From contig JACNLC010000031.1 in assembly GCA_014381725.1 (NCBI GenBank), positions 1-46,496 on the forward strand: a stretch of 46,496 nucleotides of DNA, written 5' to 3'. This document shows, one piece after another, positions 35,857 through 44,730 of the stretch; the first letter of the stretch is position 1, and each line of letters starts with the position of its first letter. The notes under the pieces are model-generated. The model ran no database searches and was not told the origin of the DNA. It saw nothing but the letters and a program-made list of their open reading frames with translations. The translations under genes were made by a program, and so were the position numbers. This stretch comes from Fidelibacterota bacterium (GTDB lineage Bacteria; Fidelibacterota; Marinisomatia; SCGC-AAA003-L08; JACNLC01).

Positions 35857-36778
35857 ATATCTTAAGAAAATTCTCGATGAAGGAATGTCAACAAAAGCTG
35901 ATATTGTAATTCCTGAACAAGCAGACGATAGAATAGAGTCAACCAAAAAGAAACTATCTAGTATGGGTTTCAGTATTGTTGAAACTGAAGATTTTGCAAG
36001 AAATAAAATTGAATATATTGATTTTTTATCAACTAAGGAATTTGCGAAGAATTGGTCTGTAAAAATGTTAACAGAATACTTGGATAATCCGATTCATTTT
36101 GGTTCCACGATAGTTGCAAATGGAGATGCTGATTGTATTATTTTGGGTGCGGTAACACCAAAAGATGAGATTATCCGAACAGCAATTCGTACAATTGGTA
36201 TAAAACAAAATTCAAAATTTGTGTTTAGTAGTACTTTTCTGTTGCATCGTTATGATGATATATCTTACACTTATGCAGATTGTAGTGTGTTACCTGAGCC
36301 AAATCCTGATCAGTTAGCAGTAATTGCTGGAGAAACTGCAAAAATATACAGATATATTTTTGGAGAAATTCCTGAAGTAGCGTTTATTTCATTTTCTACA
36401 TTAGCCAGTATGGAACATTATCGAATAGATAGAGTTCGTAAAGCTATGGAAATATTTGCAAGAAAATTTAAAGATATCAATTTTGTAGGAGAATTGCAAT
36501 TAGATAGTGCAGTTGATCCGTTGTCAGCAAAATACAAATCTGTAGAAAATGAAATCCAAGGAAATGCAAATGTGTTAATATTTCCAAATATGGATGCTGG
36601 AAATGTGGCAGTAAAATCTGCAGAACTATTCGGAGAGTTTACTTCTGCAGGCCCACTACTACAGGGGTTAAATAACTCTGTTGGAATGGTTTCAAGAGCT
36701 TGCTCGGTGGAGAATATAATCAATACTGTTGCATTAACGACAATGGAGGTTAATAAATATGCCGACATACAATTATAA
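35849..36778 (+). CDS. pta: Phosphate acetyltransferase (PTA/PTB family)
   Basis: A 309-residue enzyme of the phosphotransacetylase family, exchanging acetyl-CoA and acetyl phosphate. Family features are IVIPEQADDRIESTKKKL, ADCIILGAVTPKDEIIRTAI, VAFISFSTLASMEHYRIDRV, FVGELQLDSAVDP and NVLIFPNMDAGNVAVKSAEL. It matches the short, catalytic-domain-only type (about 320 residues) rather than the long E. coli Pta. The start is TTG 35849, overlapping the coaD stop. A butyryltransferase (Ptb) is an alternative; no acetate kinase gene is nearby. Confidence 0.88.
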   Translation: MNKYLKKILDEGMSTKADIVIPEQADDRIESTKKKLSSMGFSIVETEDFARNKIEYIDFLSTKEFAKNWSVKMLTEYLDNPIHFGSTIVANGDADCIILGAVTPKDEIIRTAIRTIGIKQNSKFVFSSTFLLHRYDDISYTYADCSVLPEPNPDQLAVIAGETAKIYRYIFGEIPEVAFISFSTLASMEHYRIDRVRKAMEIFARKFKDINFVGELQLDSAVDPLSAKYKSVENEIQGNANVLIFPNMDAGNVAVKSAELFGEFTSAGPLLQGLNNSVGMVSRACSVENIINTVALTTMEVNKYADIQL

Positions 36779-37028
36779 ATGTAATCAGTGCTCTGATGTA
36801 TTTTCCGTAAAGCAGAGTATAAAAGATGAACCACTAAAATTATGCGAAAGTTGTGGTGGAGAGGTTAGGAGACTGATTAGTGGAAATACTGGAATCATTT
36901 TTAAAGGAAGTGGATTCTATTTAACAGATTATTCCAGAAAATCTACTGTGCAGAATAATAGTAAATCTGAACCAAAAAAAGATGTTTCGAAAAATAAGAC
37001 AAAACTTACAAAGAAAGAAACTAAGTAA
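36759..37028 (+). CDS. FmdB-type zinc-ribbon protein
   Basis: An 89-residue protein starting MPTYNYKCNQCSDVFSVKQS, the FmdB zinc-ribbon hallmark (CxxC then CESCGG, four Cys). GGEVRRLISGNTGIIFKGSGFYLTDY follows, then a Lys/Ser-rich tail. These small proteins are thought to regulate or assist folding, but their role is not settled. It overlaps the end of pta by 20 bases with a good SD (GGAGG) inside pta. Confidence 0.88.
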   Translation: MPTYNYKCNQCSDVFSVKQSIKDEPLKLCESCGGEVRRLISGNTGIIFKGSGFYLTDYSRKSTVQNNSKSEPKKDVSKNKTKLTKKETK

Positions 37029-37057
37029 TAGATAAGTAATAAAAAGGAAAGAAAAAG

Positions 37058-38251
37058 ATGAATAAGTCAATAGAAAGAGCAAAAGAACATTTTGGAGAGG
37101 TTCTTGAGCAACAGCTTTTAAGAATTGAGAGGATGAAAGCTGGAGAACAGAAAACCGATTATAACGCTTTAAATAGTATTATTGTTGGAATTATTGGTGG
37201 TGACGGAATTGGCCCATTTATTGCCGATGAAGCAAAAAGAGTTTTGGAAGAAATTCTCGAGAACGAATTACAATCTGGAAAAGTCGAATTCAGAGATATT
37301 GAAGGTTTGACAATCGAAAAAAGAGCAGAAGTCAACAAACCAATACCTGACGATGTTCTAGAAGAAATTAAGCAGTGCCATGTAACTTTAAAAGGTCCTA
37401 CAACTACACCAAGAAAAGGTGATCCGTGGCCAAATATCGAAAGTGCTAATGTTGCAATAAGAAAAGAACTTGACCTGTTTGCAAATATGCGACCTGTGAA
37501 AGTTCCACAAGAAGGTATTGATTGGGCTTTCTTCAGAGAAAATACTGAAGGTGCGTATGCTCTTGGAAGTAATGGTGCAGATGTTACAGACGATTTAGCA
37601 GTAGATTTTACAGTTACAACTTCACAGGGTTCAGAAAGATTAATTCGCTTAGCTTTTGAATATGCTAGAAGAAATAAAATCAATAAATTAACTTTAGTAA
37701 CAAAAGCGAATGTTGTTAAAACGACTGATGGTAAATTTCTAAAAGTTGGACAAGATATTGCAAAAGAATATCCGGAAATAGAAGTTGATGATTGGTATAT
37801 CGATATTATGACAGCTAAACTTGTAGATAAAAAGCGACGAACACAATTCAAAGTTATGGCCTTGCCGAATTTGTATGGTGATATTTTGACTGACGAAGCT
37901 GCTGAATTTCAGGGTGGAGTTGGAACTGCAGGTTCTGCCAATATTGGAAACAAATATTCTATGTTTGAAGCAATTCACGGTTCTGCTCCAAGAATGGTTA
38001 CAGAAGGACGCGCTCAGTATGCAGATCCATCAAGTATGATTAGAGCTGGTGCAATGATGCTAAATCATATTGGTTATACTAAACAAGCTCGAAAACTCGA
38101 AATGGCTCTAGATATAACAGGTCAGTTCGAGAAAAGACTTGTTATGACAGGTAGAGATGACGGTGCATCAGGTAGAGAATTTTGTGATTATATATTGGGA
38201 ACTATGAATGATCCAGAATTAGAGAAAAAATGGAATTCATATCAACAATAG
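37058..38251 (+). CDS. icd: Isocitrate dehydrogenase-like beta-decarboxylating dehydrogenase
   Basis: A 397-residue dehydrogenase of the isocitrate/isopropylmalate family, converting isocitrate to 2-oxoglutarate. GIIGGDGIGPFIADEAK opens the Rossmann-like domain after about 45 residues of Lys/Glu-rich leader. SANVAIRKELDLFANMRPV carries the isocitrate-binding S-x-N-x3-R (Ser129, Asn131, Arg135). FFRENTEGAY and LPNLYGDILTDEAAEFQGGVG follow. The cofactor-loop residues after HGSAP are Arg-Met, not the Asp of NAD enzymes nor the Lys-Tyr of E. coli NADP enzyme, so cofactor use is uncertain. The SD (AAGGAAAG) is good. Isopropylmalate dehydrogenase is less likely because of the S-x-N-x3-R pattern. 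Confidence 0.8.
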   Translation: MNKSIERAKEHFGEVLEQQLLRIERMKAGEQKTDYNALNSIIVGIIGGDGIGPFIADEAKRVLEEILENELQSGKVEFRDIEGLTIEKRAEVNKPIPDDVLEEIKQCHVTLKGPTTTPRKGDPWPNIESANVAIRKELDLFANMRPVKVPQEGIDWAFFRENTEGAYALGSNGADVTDDLAVDFTVTTSQGSERLIRLAFEYARRNKINKLTLVTKANVVKTTDGKFLKVGQDIAKEYPEIEVDDWYIDIMTAKLVDKKRRTQFKVMALPNLYGDILTDEAAEFQGGVGTAGSANIGNKYSMFEAIHGSAPRMVTEGRAQYADPSSMIRAGAMMLNHIGYTKQARKLEMALDITGQFEKRLVMTGRDDGASGREFCDYILGTMNDPELEKKWNSYQQ

Positions 38252-38281
38252 AAAAATTATCTATAATTGATATTTTCCTTG

Positions 38282-38358
38282 AAACCGCTTTAGTGGTTTT
38301 GATAAATGTTGTAATTGTAGCCCACGATGCGAGTCGTGGGTTGCTTGCAACCATCTTA
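38282..38358 (+). repeat. Interspersed multi-hairpin repeat, copy 2
   Basis: The same element as at 6092-6196, here between icd and obg. The first dyad AAACCGCT/AGTGGTTT (38282-38299) is nearly perfect. The main stem CCCACGA/TCGTGGG (38321-38327 with 38334-38340) is perfect over 7 bp with loop TGCGAG, and TTGCTTGCAACCATC follows. Where copy 1 has CCCACAAC/GTCGTGGG, this copy has CCCACGA/TCGTGGG, so the stem is conserved while bases differ. The third dyad is truncated here. Confidence 0.7.
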
Positions 38359-38372
38359 AATTAAATAGAATT

Positions 38373-39380
38373 ATGAAATTCATTGATCAAGCAAAAATTC
38401 ATGTAAAAGCCGGTGGTGGTGGGCACGGGTGTATAGCGTTTTTGCGTGAAAAATTCCGTCCCAAAGGCGGTCCATGTGGAGGAGATGGTGGGAGTGGTGG
38501 TAATATAATTTTGGAAGTAAATCCACAGCTAAATACACTCCAGGATATTTCTTATAACAGACATTATAAAGCTGATAGAGGTCAACATGGAATGGGGACA
38601 AACAAACACGGGAAAAATGCTGCTGATGTGATTATATTTGTTCCACCAGGTACAATAGTTAGAGATTTTGATACTCAAGAAATATTATGTGATTTAGTTG
38701 AAAAAGAGGATTATTTTGTTGTTGCACAAGGTGGTAATGGTGGCTTTGGAAATGCTCGCTTCAAAACTAAAATTCAAACGGCCCCTAGAATTGCAAACGA
38801 CGGACAACCAGGCGAAGAACGAACTATTGAATTAGAGTTAAAAGTACTTGCAGATGTAGGTCTAGTTGGGTTTCCAAATGCTGGAAAATCTACATTTTTA
38901 TCTGTTGTATCTGCAGCAAAACCGAAAATTGCAGATTATCCATTTACTACTTTAGTTCCGAATTTAGGTATTGTAAAACATAGTGGTTACAAATCATTTG
39001 TAATGGCTGATATTCCGGGTTTGATAGAAGGTGCAAGCGATGGGAAAGGGCTTGGTAGTCAGTTTCTGAAGCATATTGAGAGAACTAAAATATTAGTATT
39101 TATTATTGATGGTTCTTCAGATAATATCGAAAATCAATATTACACTCTCCGAACTGAGCTAGAAAAACACCATTCTCAACTTAATAATCGCCCAAGTTTA
39201 CTATTGATTACTAAAAAGGATATTTGGGAAGACGAATCATTAGTAGAAATTCCCAATTTAGAAAATACTGAAACTGTATTTATCTCATCTGTTACACAAG
39301 AGAATTTATCTAAAGCAATTAATAATATCGCAAAATTATTGGAGTCCCAAATTAATGATACCATCACATCAACTGATTAG
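38373..39380 (+). CDS. obgE: Obg-family GTPase
   Basis: A 335-residue ribosome-associated GTPase. The glycine-rich Obg fold (AGGGGHGCIAFLREKFRPKG, then GGDGGSGGN) is followed by the G domain: G1 GFPNAGKST (about residue 166-174), G2 TTLVPNLG, G3 ADIPGLIEGASDGKGLG, and G4 LITKKD. It has a short C-terminus without an extended tail. It overlaps dprA by 26 bases. It functions in 50S assembly and stringent control. Confidence 0.96.
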   Translation: MKFIDQAKIHVKAGGGGHGCIAFLREKFRPKGGPCGGDGGSGGNIILEVNPQLNTLQDISYNRHYKADRGQHGMGTNKHGKNAADVIIFVPPGTIVRDFDTQEILCDLVEKEDYFVVAQGGNGGFGNARFKTKIQTAPRIANDGQPGEERTIELELKVLADVGLVGFPNAGKSTFLSVVSAAKPKIADYPFTTLVPNLGIVKHSGYKSFVMADIPGLIEGASDGKGLGSQFLKHIERTKILVFIIDGSSDNIENQYYTLRTELEKHHSQLNNRPSLLLITKKDIWEDESLVEIPNLENTETVFISSVTQENLSKAINNIAKLLESQINDTITSTD

Positions 39381-40428
39381 TTTATCAAATGTAAACGGAG
39401 TTGGTCCACGACGAATTCGCAGTATTTTGCGGAATTATCCACAACTAGAAAACATTACTCAGTTAACAAAATCTGATATTTGCCAAGTAGAAGGAATTTC
39501 TCAAGATACTGCCAGAAAAATAATAAATATAGATTTAGATTTTGGCAAAATAGCAATTGAAGAATCACATAAAGTAGGTGCTAAATACATCACATATTGG
39601 GATGATGAATATCCTGAACTTTTGAAAGTTGTATGGGACTCACCTATAGGAATTTTTACTTTAGGTGAAATTTCTACAAATAATATGATAGGCGTTGTAG
39701 GGACTAGACTCCCATCCAGTTATGGTAAGAAAATAGTTGAAACTATTACAAGAGAATTAGTTAAATCAGGATTTACTATTGTAAGTGGTCTTGCTCGAGG
39801 TATAGATACAAATGCTCATAAAACTGCAGTAAAATATGGCGGGAACACGATTGCTGTATTAGGTAATGGAATTGATATTTGTTATCCGTCAGAAAATATA
39901 GAATTGAGAAATAAAATAATTAATACAGGTGCATTGATTTCTGAGTTTGTTCCTAAAACACAACCTGACGCAATTAATTTCCCTAAACGAAATCGTATAA
40001 TTAGTGGATTATCACTTGGGACAGTTGTCATTGAAGCTGGAGGAAAAAGTGGGGCGGTCATTACAGCTCTAAATGCTCTTGATCAAAATAGAGAAGTATT
40101 TGCTATTCCTGGGAGAATTGACTCAAAACAGTCTAAAGGATGCAATCGCTTAATTCAACAAGGGGCTAAACTTGTAACTAACATTGATGATATTCTTGAA
40201 GAGCTAAATATTCATATTACACAGAAACCTAAGCAGGTTGAACTCCTTCCAGAATTGAATTCGAGGGAAAAACCTGTATATAAAATATTATCAAATGACC
40301 CTATTCATATTGATTATATTTGTGAGCAGTTAAAACAAGATGCGCCTGAAGTACTATCAGTACTATTAATGCTAGAACTAAAGAATCTCGTAGCCCAACA
40401 TCCTGGTAAACTTTTTACAATAGCTTAA
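39355..40428 (+). CDS. dprA: DNA-processing protein DprA
   Basis: A 357-residue RecA loader for transformation. An N-terminal helix-hairpin-helix region (SNVNGVGPRRIRSILRNYP) is followed by the Rossmann-like domain (GVVGTRLPSSYGKK, then VSGLARGIDTNAHKTA, AVLGNGIDICYPSEN, FPKRNRIISGLSLG, VIEAGGKSGAVITA, GRIDSKQSKGCNRLIQQGA). A C-terminal winged-helix segment (about 300-357) ends the protein. ATG 39355 overlaps obg by 26 bases. Competence is possible but not shown by other genes in the window. Confidence 0.95.
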   Translation: MIPSHQLISLSNVNGVGPRRIRSILRNYPQLENITQLTKSDICQVEGISQDTARKIINIDLDFGKIAIEESHKVGAKYITYWDDEYPELLKVVWDSPIGIFTLGEISTNNMIGVVGTRLPSSYGKKIVETITRELVKSGFTIVSGLARGIDTNAHKTAVKYGGNTIAVLGNGIDICYPSENIELRNKIINTGALISEFVPKTQPDAINFPKRNRIISGLSLGTVVIEAGGKSGAVITALNALDQNREVFAIPGRIDSKQSKGCNRLIQQGAKLVTNIDDILEELNIHITQKPKQVELLPELNSREKPVYKILSNDPIHIDYICEQLKQDAPEVLSVLLMLELKNLVAQHPGKLFTIA

Positions 40429-40469
40429 TTGTAGTTGGAGTTTAACCAAACATTGACCTTTTCAACAAT

Positions 40470-40498
40470 TTGACAATCAATTAAAAATACTATACATT
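40470..40498 (+). promoter_or_regulatory. Probable sigma-70-type promoter for the gene at 40576
   Basis: A perfect -35 TTGACA (40470-40475) is separated by 17 bases from TACATT (40493-40498), a 4/6 match to the -10. TATAAT also occurs at 40498-40503, but 22 bases away. The start codon is 78 bases downstream. The 147-base spacer after dprA shows no clear terminator. Confidence 0.5.
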
Positions 40499-40575
40499 AT
40501 AATCGTTAGAATCTATTAAATTCTTATGGTTGTTGTATAGAAATTTCAATCATTACACTAGCAAAATTGACTATT

Positions 40576-42495
40576 ATGAAAAAAATAACTGAATATTTAT
40601 TATTTGTACTTGTGATATCATCTGTGGTGTTTTCTGAGAAAACTCATCAATTTTCAAGTAAGTATCTAACAGATTCTATGATTGAATCTGTGAATGATTT
40701 ACTTAAGTATGAAGATGTTGCAAAGAAGATAAAGAAAAAAGGGGATAGGTACAAATTCTATCAGGCAGTCTCAGAAGAAATTGCATTTAAGATTGCCGAT
40801 CTGAAAGCTACATATCATAAGAAATTTCAAAAGTATGAAAAACAATTGACAAAATTATCTGAAAAACTTGAGGTAACTCAGGAAGCATTTAATTTTCCAG
40901 ACGCTCCACAAACAACTTATAAATATAAACCAATTAAAATTACTAAAGAGACTGTAAAAAAGAAAATTCATCCCAAACAGGCGAAAAAACTGAAAACTAT
41001 TTATTTATCTCTAAAAGCATATTATAAGGAAAAAGCGAGTATTTACAAAAGTAAGTTAAAATCTCTTCAAGCTGATCAGAAAAATCAACTAGATAAAACA
41101 TTTGCAGATATTCCTGTTGTTAAGGGAATTACTTCTAAAACGAATGTATATCCAAAGACAATTACTATTCACATTATGGAATTTGATAATTTAGAAGAGA
41201 ATTTTCGTTTTAATTGGTTATCAAAAACATTACCAAATTTGATAAAAGAAAAATACGCCAGTCGTTCTAATGTTAACATCCAATATGCTGGAACTATCGA
41301 ACCGTATTTTGTTGATAGTACTCCGGCTTTTGATTCAGCAAACAATATACTTGTTAATGGTAGTTTTTTCAGCAAAAAAGATTCTTTGAAGATTATTGTA
41401 GAAGTTTTTGATTTATCTACTTGGGAAACTATTGGGAGAAGTGTTATTGTTGCTGATTATGAAGATATAGCAAGTATTTATGACCAATTTATTCATACAG
41501 TTGGAGTAATTCTCAAACCGCATCTTCCTAAATTTATTATGACTTACAAAGAAATTCTAAATAACGAAGTTGAGGATAGAAAGAATAATAAGGAAGTAAC
41601 TAAATCGGCTAAAAAACAAGATAAAAAAGATAAGTCGTCATCGATGATTACGGAAAAAGAATTAATCCCAATAATTATCCAAACTTCTTCAACTAGAGAA
41701 ACAGTCCAGACATCATTGAGTGTATTTGAGCAAGCGCATAACAGAATCAACAATGCGTTAGATGAATTAGAAATTTATGCTGACGAATACTATAAATTAC
41801 GCCAGGAAGATACTGACCGTGGTCAGTTTGGAACTCGATATTTTAGAGAATTTGATTTAGATGAAGAAAGAAAATATCCTGTTTCTATTGAACAAGACAC
41901 TAAACAGTTTATCAAACTATTAGATGGAATATTAGAGAATCCATACGATGTGTTGATTGGCGAAATGGAAGTCATAATTGACAGAAGAGCTCCACAAATG
42001 GTTACTGTACAACTTCCTATTGACTATTCGTTGAAAAATAATTTGATTCAGGAAATGTTCATTAATCTACCTCACGAGAAAGTTGTGAATAAAAATGGTA
42101 ACATTCTTATAAAATTCCCAAAAGAATACTATCAATTTACTCGAGAATTTATGAAAAAATTATCTTTAATGGAATTCCAGATTACACCTGTTATTTTGTT
42201 AACCGATAAAGTAGGCAAACTTCAATTAGCAATTTTAGATTCTTGGGAAAAAAAGTACAACCAGCTTGAGTCGTCAGTAGTAGATTTTGTTAAAGTAAAT
42301 AAATTCTATCCTCTACTTGCAGTTTTGCAAGGCGAGGATGATATTCAAATTAGCATTGATAAATCTGCTTCAACTAGCGTATATAGATTTTCTGCTCCCA
42401 TTGATAAATTAGGAGATTATTCAAAAGTTATCGTAAAATTTATCCCAAATGATGAACTTGAATCATTTTTATCTGTTACATTAAGTAACAAATAA
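40576..42495 (+). CDS. Secreted protein sharing the N-terminal domain of the gene at 20745, with a TolB/CsgG-like middle
   Basis: A 639-residue exported protein with signal peptide MKKITEYLLFVLVISSVVFS. Residues about 25-168 match the domain in the 20745 gene: QFSSKYLT, SVNDLLKYEDVA, RYKFYQAVSE, YKYKPIKIT, HPKQAKKL. The start is ATG 40576; TTG 40567 lies 9 bases upstream. Residues about 193-320 recall TolB/CsgG/FlgO-type domains (ITIHIMEFDNLEENFRFNWL, LPNLIKEK, NGSFFSKKDSLKIIVEVFDL, then a strand after STWETIGRS). Residues about 345-360 are Lys-rich and low complexity. Residues 375-639 form an unrecognised region with a coiled-coil start and the YFREFDLDEERKYP and IIDRRAPQMVTVQLPIDY blocks. 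The function is unknown. Confidence 0.55.
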   Translation: MKKITEYLLFVLVISSVVFSEKTHQFSSKYLTDSMIESVNDLLKYEDVAKKIKKKGDRYKFYQAVSEEIAFKIADLKATYHKKFQKYEKQLTKLSEKLEVTQEAFNFPDAPQTTYKYKPIKITKETVKKKIHPKQAKKLKTIYLSLKAYYKEKASIYKSKLKSLQADQKNQLDKTFADIPVVKGITSKTNVYPKTITIHIMEFDNLEENFRFNWLSKTLPNLIKEKYASRSNVNIQYAGTIEPYFVDSTPAFDSANNILVNGSFFSKKDSLKIIVEVFDLSTWETIGRSVIVADYEDIASIYDQFIHTVGVILKPHLPKFIMTYKEILNNEVEDRKNNKEVTKSAKKQDKKDKSSSMITEKELIPIIIQTSSTRETVQTSLSVFEQAHNRINNALDELEIYADEYYKLRQEDTDRGQFGTRYFREFDLDEERKYPVSIEQDTKQFIKLLDGILENPYDVLIGEMEVIIDRRAPQMVTVQLPIDYSLKNNLIQEMFINLPHEKVVNKNGNILIKFPKEYYQFTREFMKKLSLMEFQITPVILLTDKVGKLQLAILDSWEKKYNQLESSVVDFVKVNKFYPLLAVLQGEDDIQISIDKSASTSVYRFSAPIDKLGDYSKVIVKFIPNDELESFLSVTLSNK

Positions 42496-42554
42496 TAGTA
42501 AAATAATCCTCTTTAGAAATATTAATTTATCCAATCAAATTATGTGAGGAATCC

Positions 42555-43109
42555 ATGAAAAAAGCACTTATTATTCTATATTTAGTTGCAATAGTATTTG
42601 GTGATGCAGGAATTGAATCTGATAAATCAGTACGGAAATCATTCCCAAATCTCAGAATAAAAAACCTGAAAAACAGACAAATTACAACGGAAGCTATTTT
42701 AGATAGTCAGCTCACATTAGTTAATTTTTGGGCTACCTTTTGCGTTCCCTGTAGAAAAGAGATGAAACATCTAAATCATCTCCATAATGCGTATATGGAT
42801 AGCAGTTTTCAAGTAGTTGGAATATCAATTGATGATTCTCGAACAGCTCGGCGAGTCTCATCTGTTGTAAAATCACAAAAACTGGATTATCCGATTTATC
42901 TTGATACAGAACAAAAACTTTATAAGCAGTTCAATTCTTCTGCGATGCCATTCTCTGTTTTGGTTTCTCCTAATGGTTATATTTTGTGGGAGCATACTGG
43001 TTACATTCCTGGAGATGAAGAAGAGATGGAAGAAATTATTTTGAAAGAATTGGGAATAGCAATAAAAACAGATTCACTTCAAATTGACACAATTCAAAAT
43101 GAGAAATAA
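42555..43109 (+). CDS. TlpA-like thiol-disulfide oxidoreductase, exported
   Basis: A 184-residue thioredoxin-fold protein of the TlpA/ResA type. The N-terminal signal peptide is MKKALIILYLVAIVFGD. The redox site is CVPC (Cys63/Cys66) in NFWATFCVPCRKEM. The cis-Pro segment is SSAMPFSVLVSPNG, and the extra insert VVGISIDDSRTARRV is typical of the family. It reduces or isomerises disulfides in the periplasm. The beta-barrel gene starts inside its 3' end, so the two are cotranscribed. The N-terminal part before residue 33 lacks a lipobox. Confidence 0.85.
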   Translation: MKKALIILYLVAIVFGDAGIESDKSVRKSFPNLRIKNLKNRQITTEAILDSQLTLVNFWATFCVPCRKEMKHLNHLHNAYMDSSFQVVGISIDDSRTARRVSSVVKSQKLDYPIYLDTEQKLYKQFNSSAMPFSVLVSPNGYILWEHTGYIPGDEEEMEEIILKELGIAIKTDSLQIDTIQNEK

Positions 43110-44730
43110 ATTACTTCTCACAATATTGTCAGTTTCACTGTTTGCACAAGGGTCCAATTGGAATGCTGGATTATACTCAAAATATGGAGATGGTGAGCAG
43201 GATGGAAATCCTTACGATTATCTTGAAAATTATCTTATACTAAATGCTAATGAAGGGAATTGGTTATTTAGTCTTGAGTTAGATTACAACTTTCCACCTG
43301 AATATGGAACAGAACATAGTGGAATAAGAACATACAATCTTCAGTATTTGGGAGAGCAATTATCCTTTGAATTAGGACAAGTCAGTTCAGTTATTGGCAA
43401 TGGATTATCACTTAATTTATTCGATGATAAAACTATAGATTTTGATAATAGACCTGTTGGGATGAAAATCCAATATGACATTAACGAAAATTGGCAAACA
43501 ACAACATTGTTTGGTTTTAAACAAAACTACCACTTTTATTCTCCGAGTGCAAATATAAGAACTCCTGATGGCAATAATGCTTATACCCTCGGAGGTGCCC
43601 AAATTCATTACTTTCCCGATGATGGTAGTTGGGGATTTACTCCATATATAATTGGAAGCCGATTCAAATCAGATATTATTTGGAAAGAATTAGCATTTGA
43701 AAATTTAGAAACTCAATCTGATACACTTTCACAATATTCATCAGTAATAAATCCTGGATTTGTGTTTTCAGTTTATGAAAATAGATGGGATGGAGTTTTA
43801 GAGATTTCTGCGAATCAGAAAAGATTTGATAAACCGTTCATCCGACAGAATAATGACGATGAAAATCTAACTATATCAGAAAGTTTGACTCAACAAAATG
43901 GTAACGCAATTTATTCACAAGTTAATTGGTATCCAGAATGGTTTACTCTTACTGCAGAATACAAAAGATATGCTTGGAATGTTGCGAGTGATGACAATAA
44001 AAAGAATTTGTATCGACAAGCTTTCTATCCATTGCCATACCAAATGGGACCTACAGGAATTCGCCAGCATGACATCGGTTTATTAGGGAATATTACTCAT
44101 CCAGTTGATTACAGTGATGAAGTTGGTGTATTTGTTGAGTTGAAAAAAGACTTTGATTATGCTCTAGCAACCTTTTCTTATGTCAGTGCGAGCAGAATCC
44201 AAAATGGGGATATTGTTTCTGAACAGTTATGGTTTCCTTCTCAGAATCTTGGATATTATCCTTTTATCGAATACTATGCTGAATTGGAAACTTCAGGTGA
44301 AACAATTAATAATCGGTCTGTGATAGCGTTTACAAAACTATCTACCGATGGAAATCTTTGGGAGCAACATATCACATTTACTCCTTTTTATGCGTCTTGG
44401 TCTATAAAAGATAATTTTGTGTTGAACTTAGTTTCTACAATTCAACTATCACATAGAGGAGAAGAGCAATACAAATCACAACAATATATTTCTTCTGTAG
44501 ATTTTGGAAGTAAATTATCACTCGCCGGGATTTTAGATATAAGCGATGATCTTGAGCTTGTTGGAGACGGACAATGGTTGAGTGGAGAAATTACATTTAA
44601 ACCGAAATCATCGATGTGGATTAGGGCATCTTATGGGAAGGAGAAAGGTGGAGTTCGGTGTACTAGTGGAGTATGCAGAATTATTAGTCCATTTGAGGGA
44701 TTCCGCTTGGCAATGGAGATTAGATTATGA
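43099..44730 (+). CDS. Outer-membrane beta-barrel protein linked to the redox genes
   Basis: A 543-residue exported protein; ATG 43099 starts the signal peptide MRNKLLLTILSVSLFAQG directly. TTG 43084, inside the tlpA-like gene, is less likely. The body has regular amphipathic strands with aromatic ends: NYLILNANEGNWLFSLELDY, LSFELGQVSSVIGNGLSLNL, VGMKIQYDINENWQTTTLFG, through to a last strand GFRLAMEIRL. An overall similarity to DUF6029-like Bacteroidota barrels is suspected but not certain. It overlaps the TlpA-like gene by 11 bases and the Omp28-like gene by 4, so the three probably form one transcript and one function. Confidence 0.65.
   Translation: MRNKLLLTILSVSLFAQGSNWNAGLYSKYGDGEQDGNPYDYLENYLILNANEGNWLFSLELDYNFPPEYGTEHSGIRTYNLQYLGEQLSFELGQVSSVIGNGLSLNLFDDKTIDFDNRPVGMKIQYDINENWQTTTLFGFKQNYHFYSPSANIRTPDGNNAYTLGGAQIHYFPDDGSWGFTPYIIGSRFKSDIIWKELAFENLETQSDTLSQYSSVINPGFVFSVYENRWDGVLEISANQKRFDKPFIRQNNDDENLTISESLTQQNGNAIYSQVNWYPEWFTLTAEYKRYAWNVASDDNKKNLYRQAFYPLPYQMGPTGIRQHDIGLLGNITHPVDYSDEVGVFVELKKDFDYALATFSYVSASRIQNGDIVSEQLWFPSQNLGYYPFIEYYAELETSGETINNRSVIAFTKLSTDGNLWEQHITFTPFYASWSIKDNFVLNLVSTIQLSHRGEEQYKSQQYISSVDFGSKLSLAGILDISDDLELVGDGQWLSGEITFKPKSSMWIRASYGKEKGGVRCTSGVCRIISPFEGFRLAMEIRL

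Noticed and set aside
36418-36834. 138-codon minus-strand frame over pta and fmdB
   Set aside because: Both + strand genes are supported by motifs. The reverse frame shows none and starts inside the fmdB zinc-ribbon sequence.
37159-37851. 230-codon open frame on the minus strand inside icd
   Set aside because: It lies wholly within a gene with clear dehydrogenase motifs. Its translation is Ser/Phe-rich without any motif, and it has no SD. It is a shadow frame.
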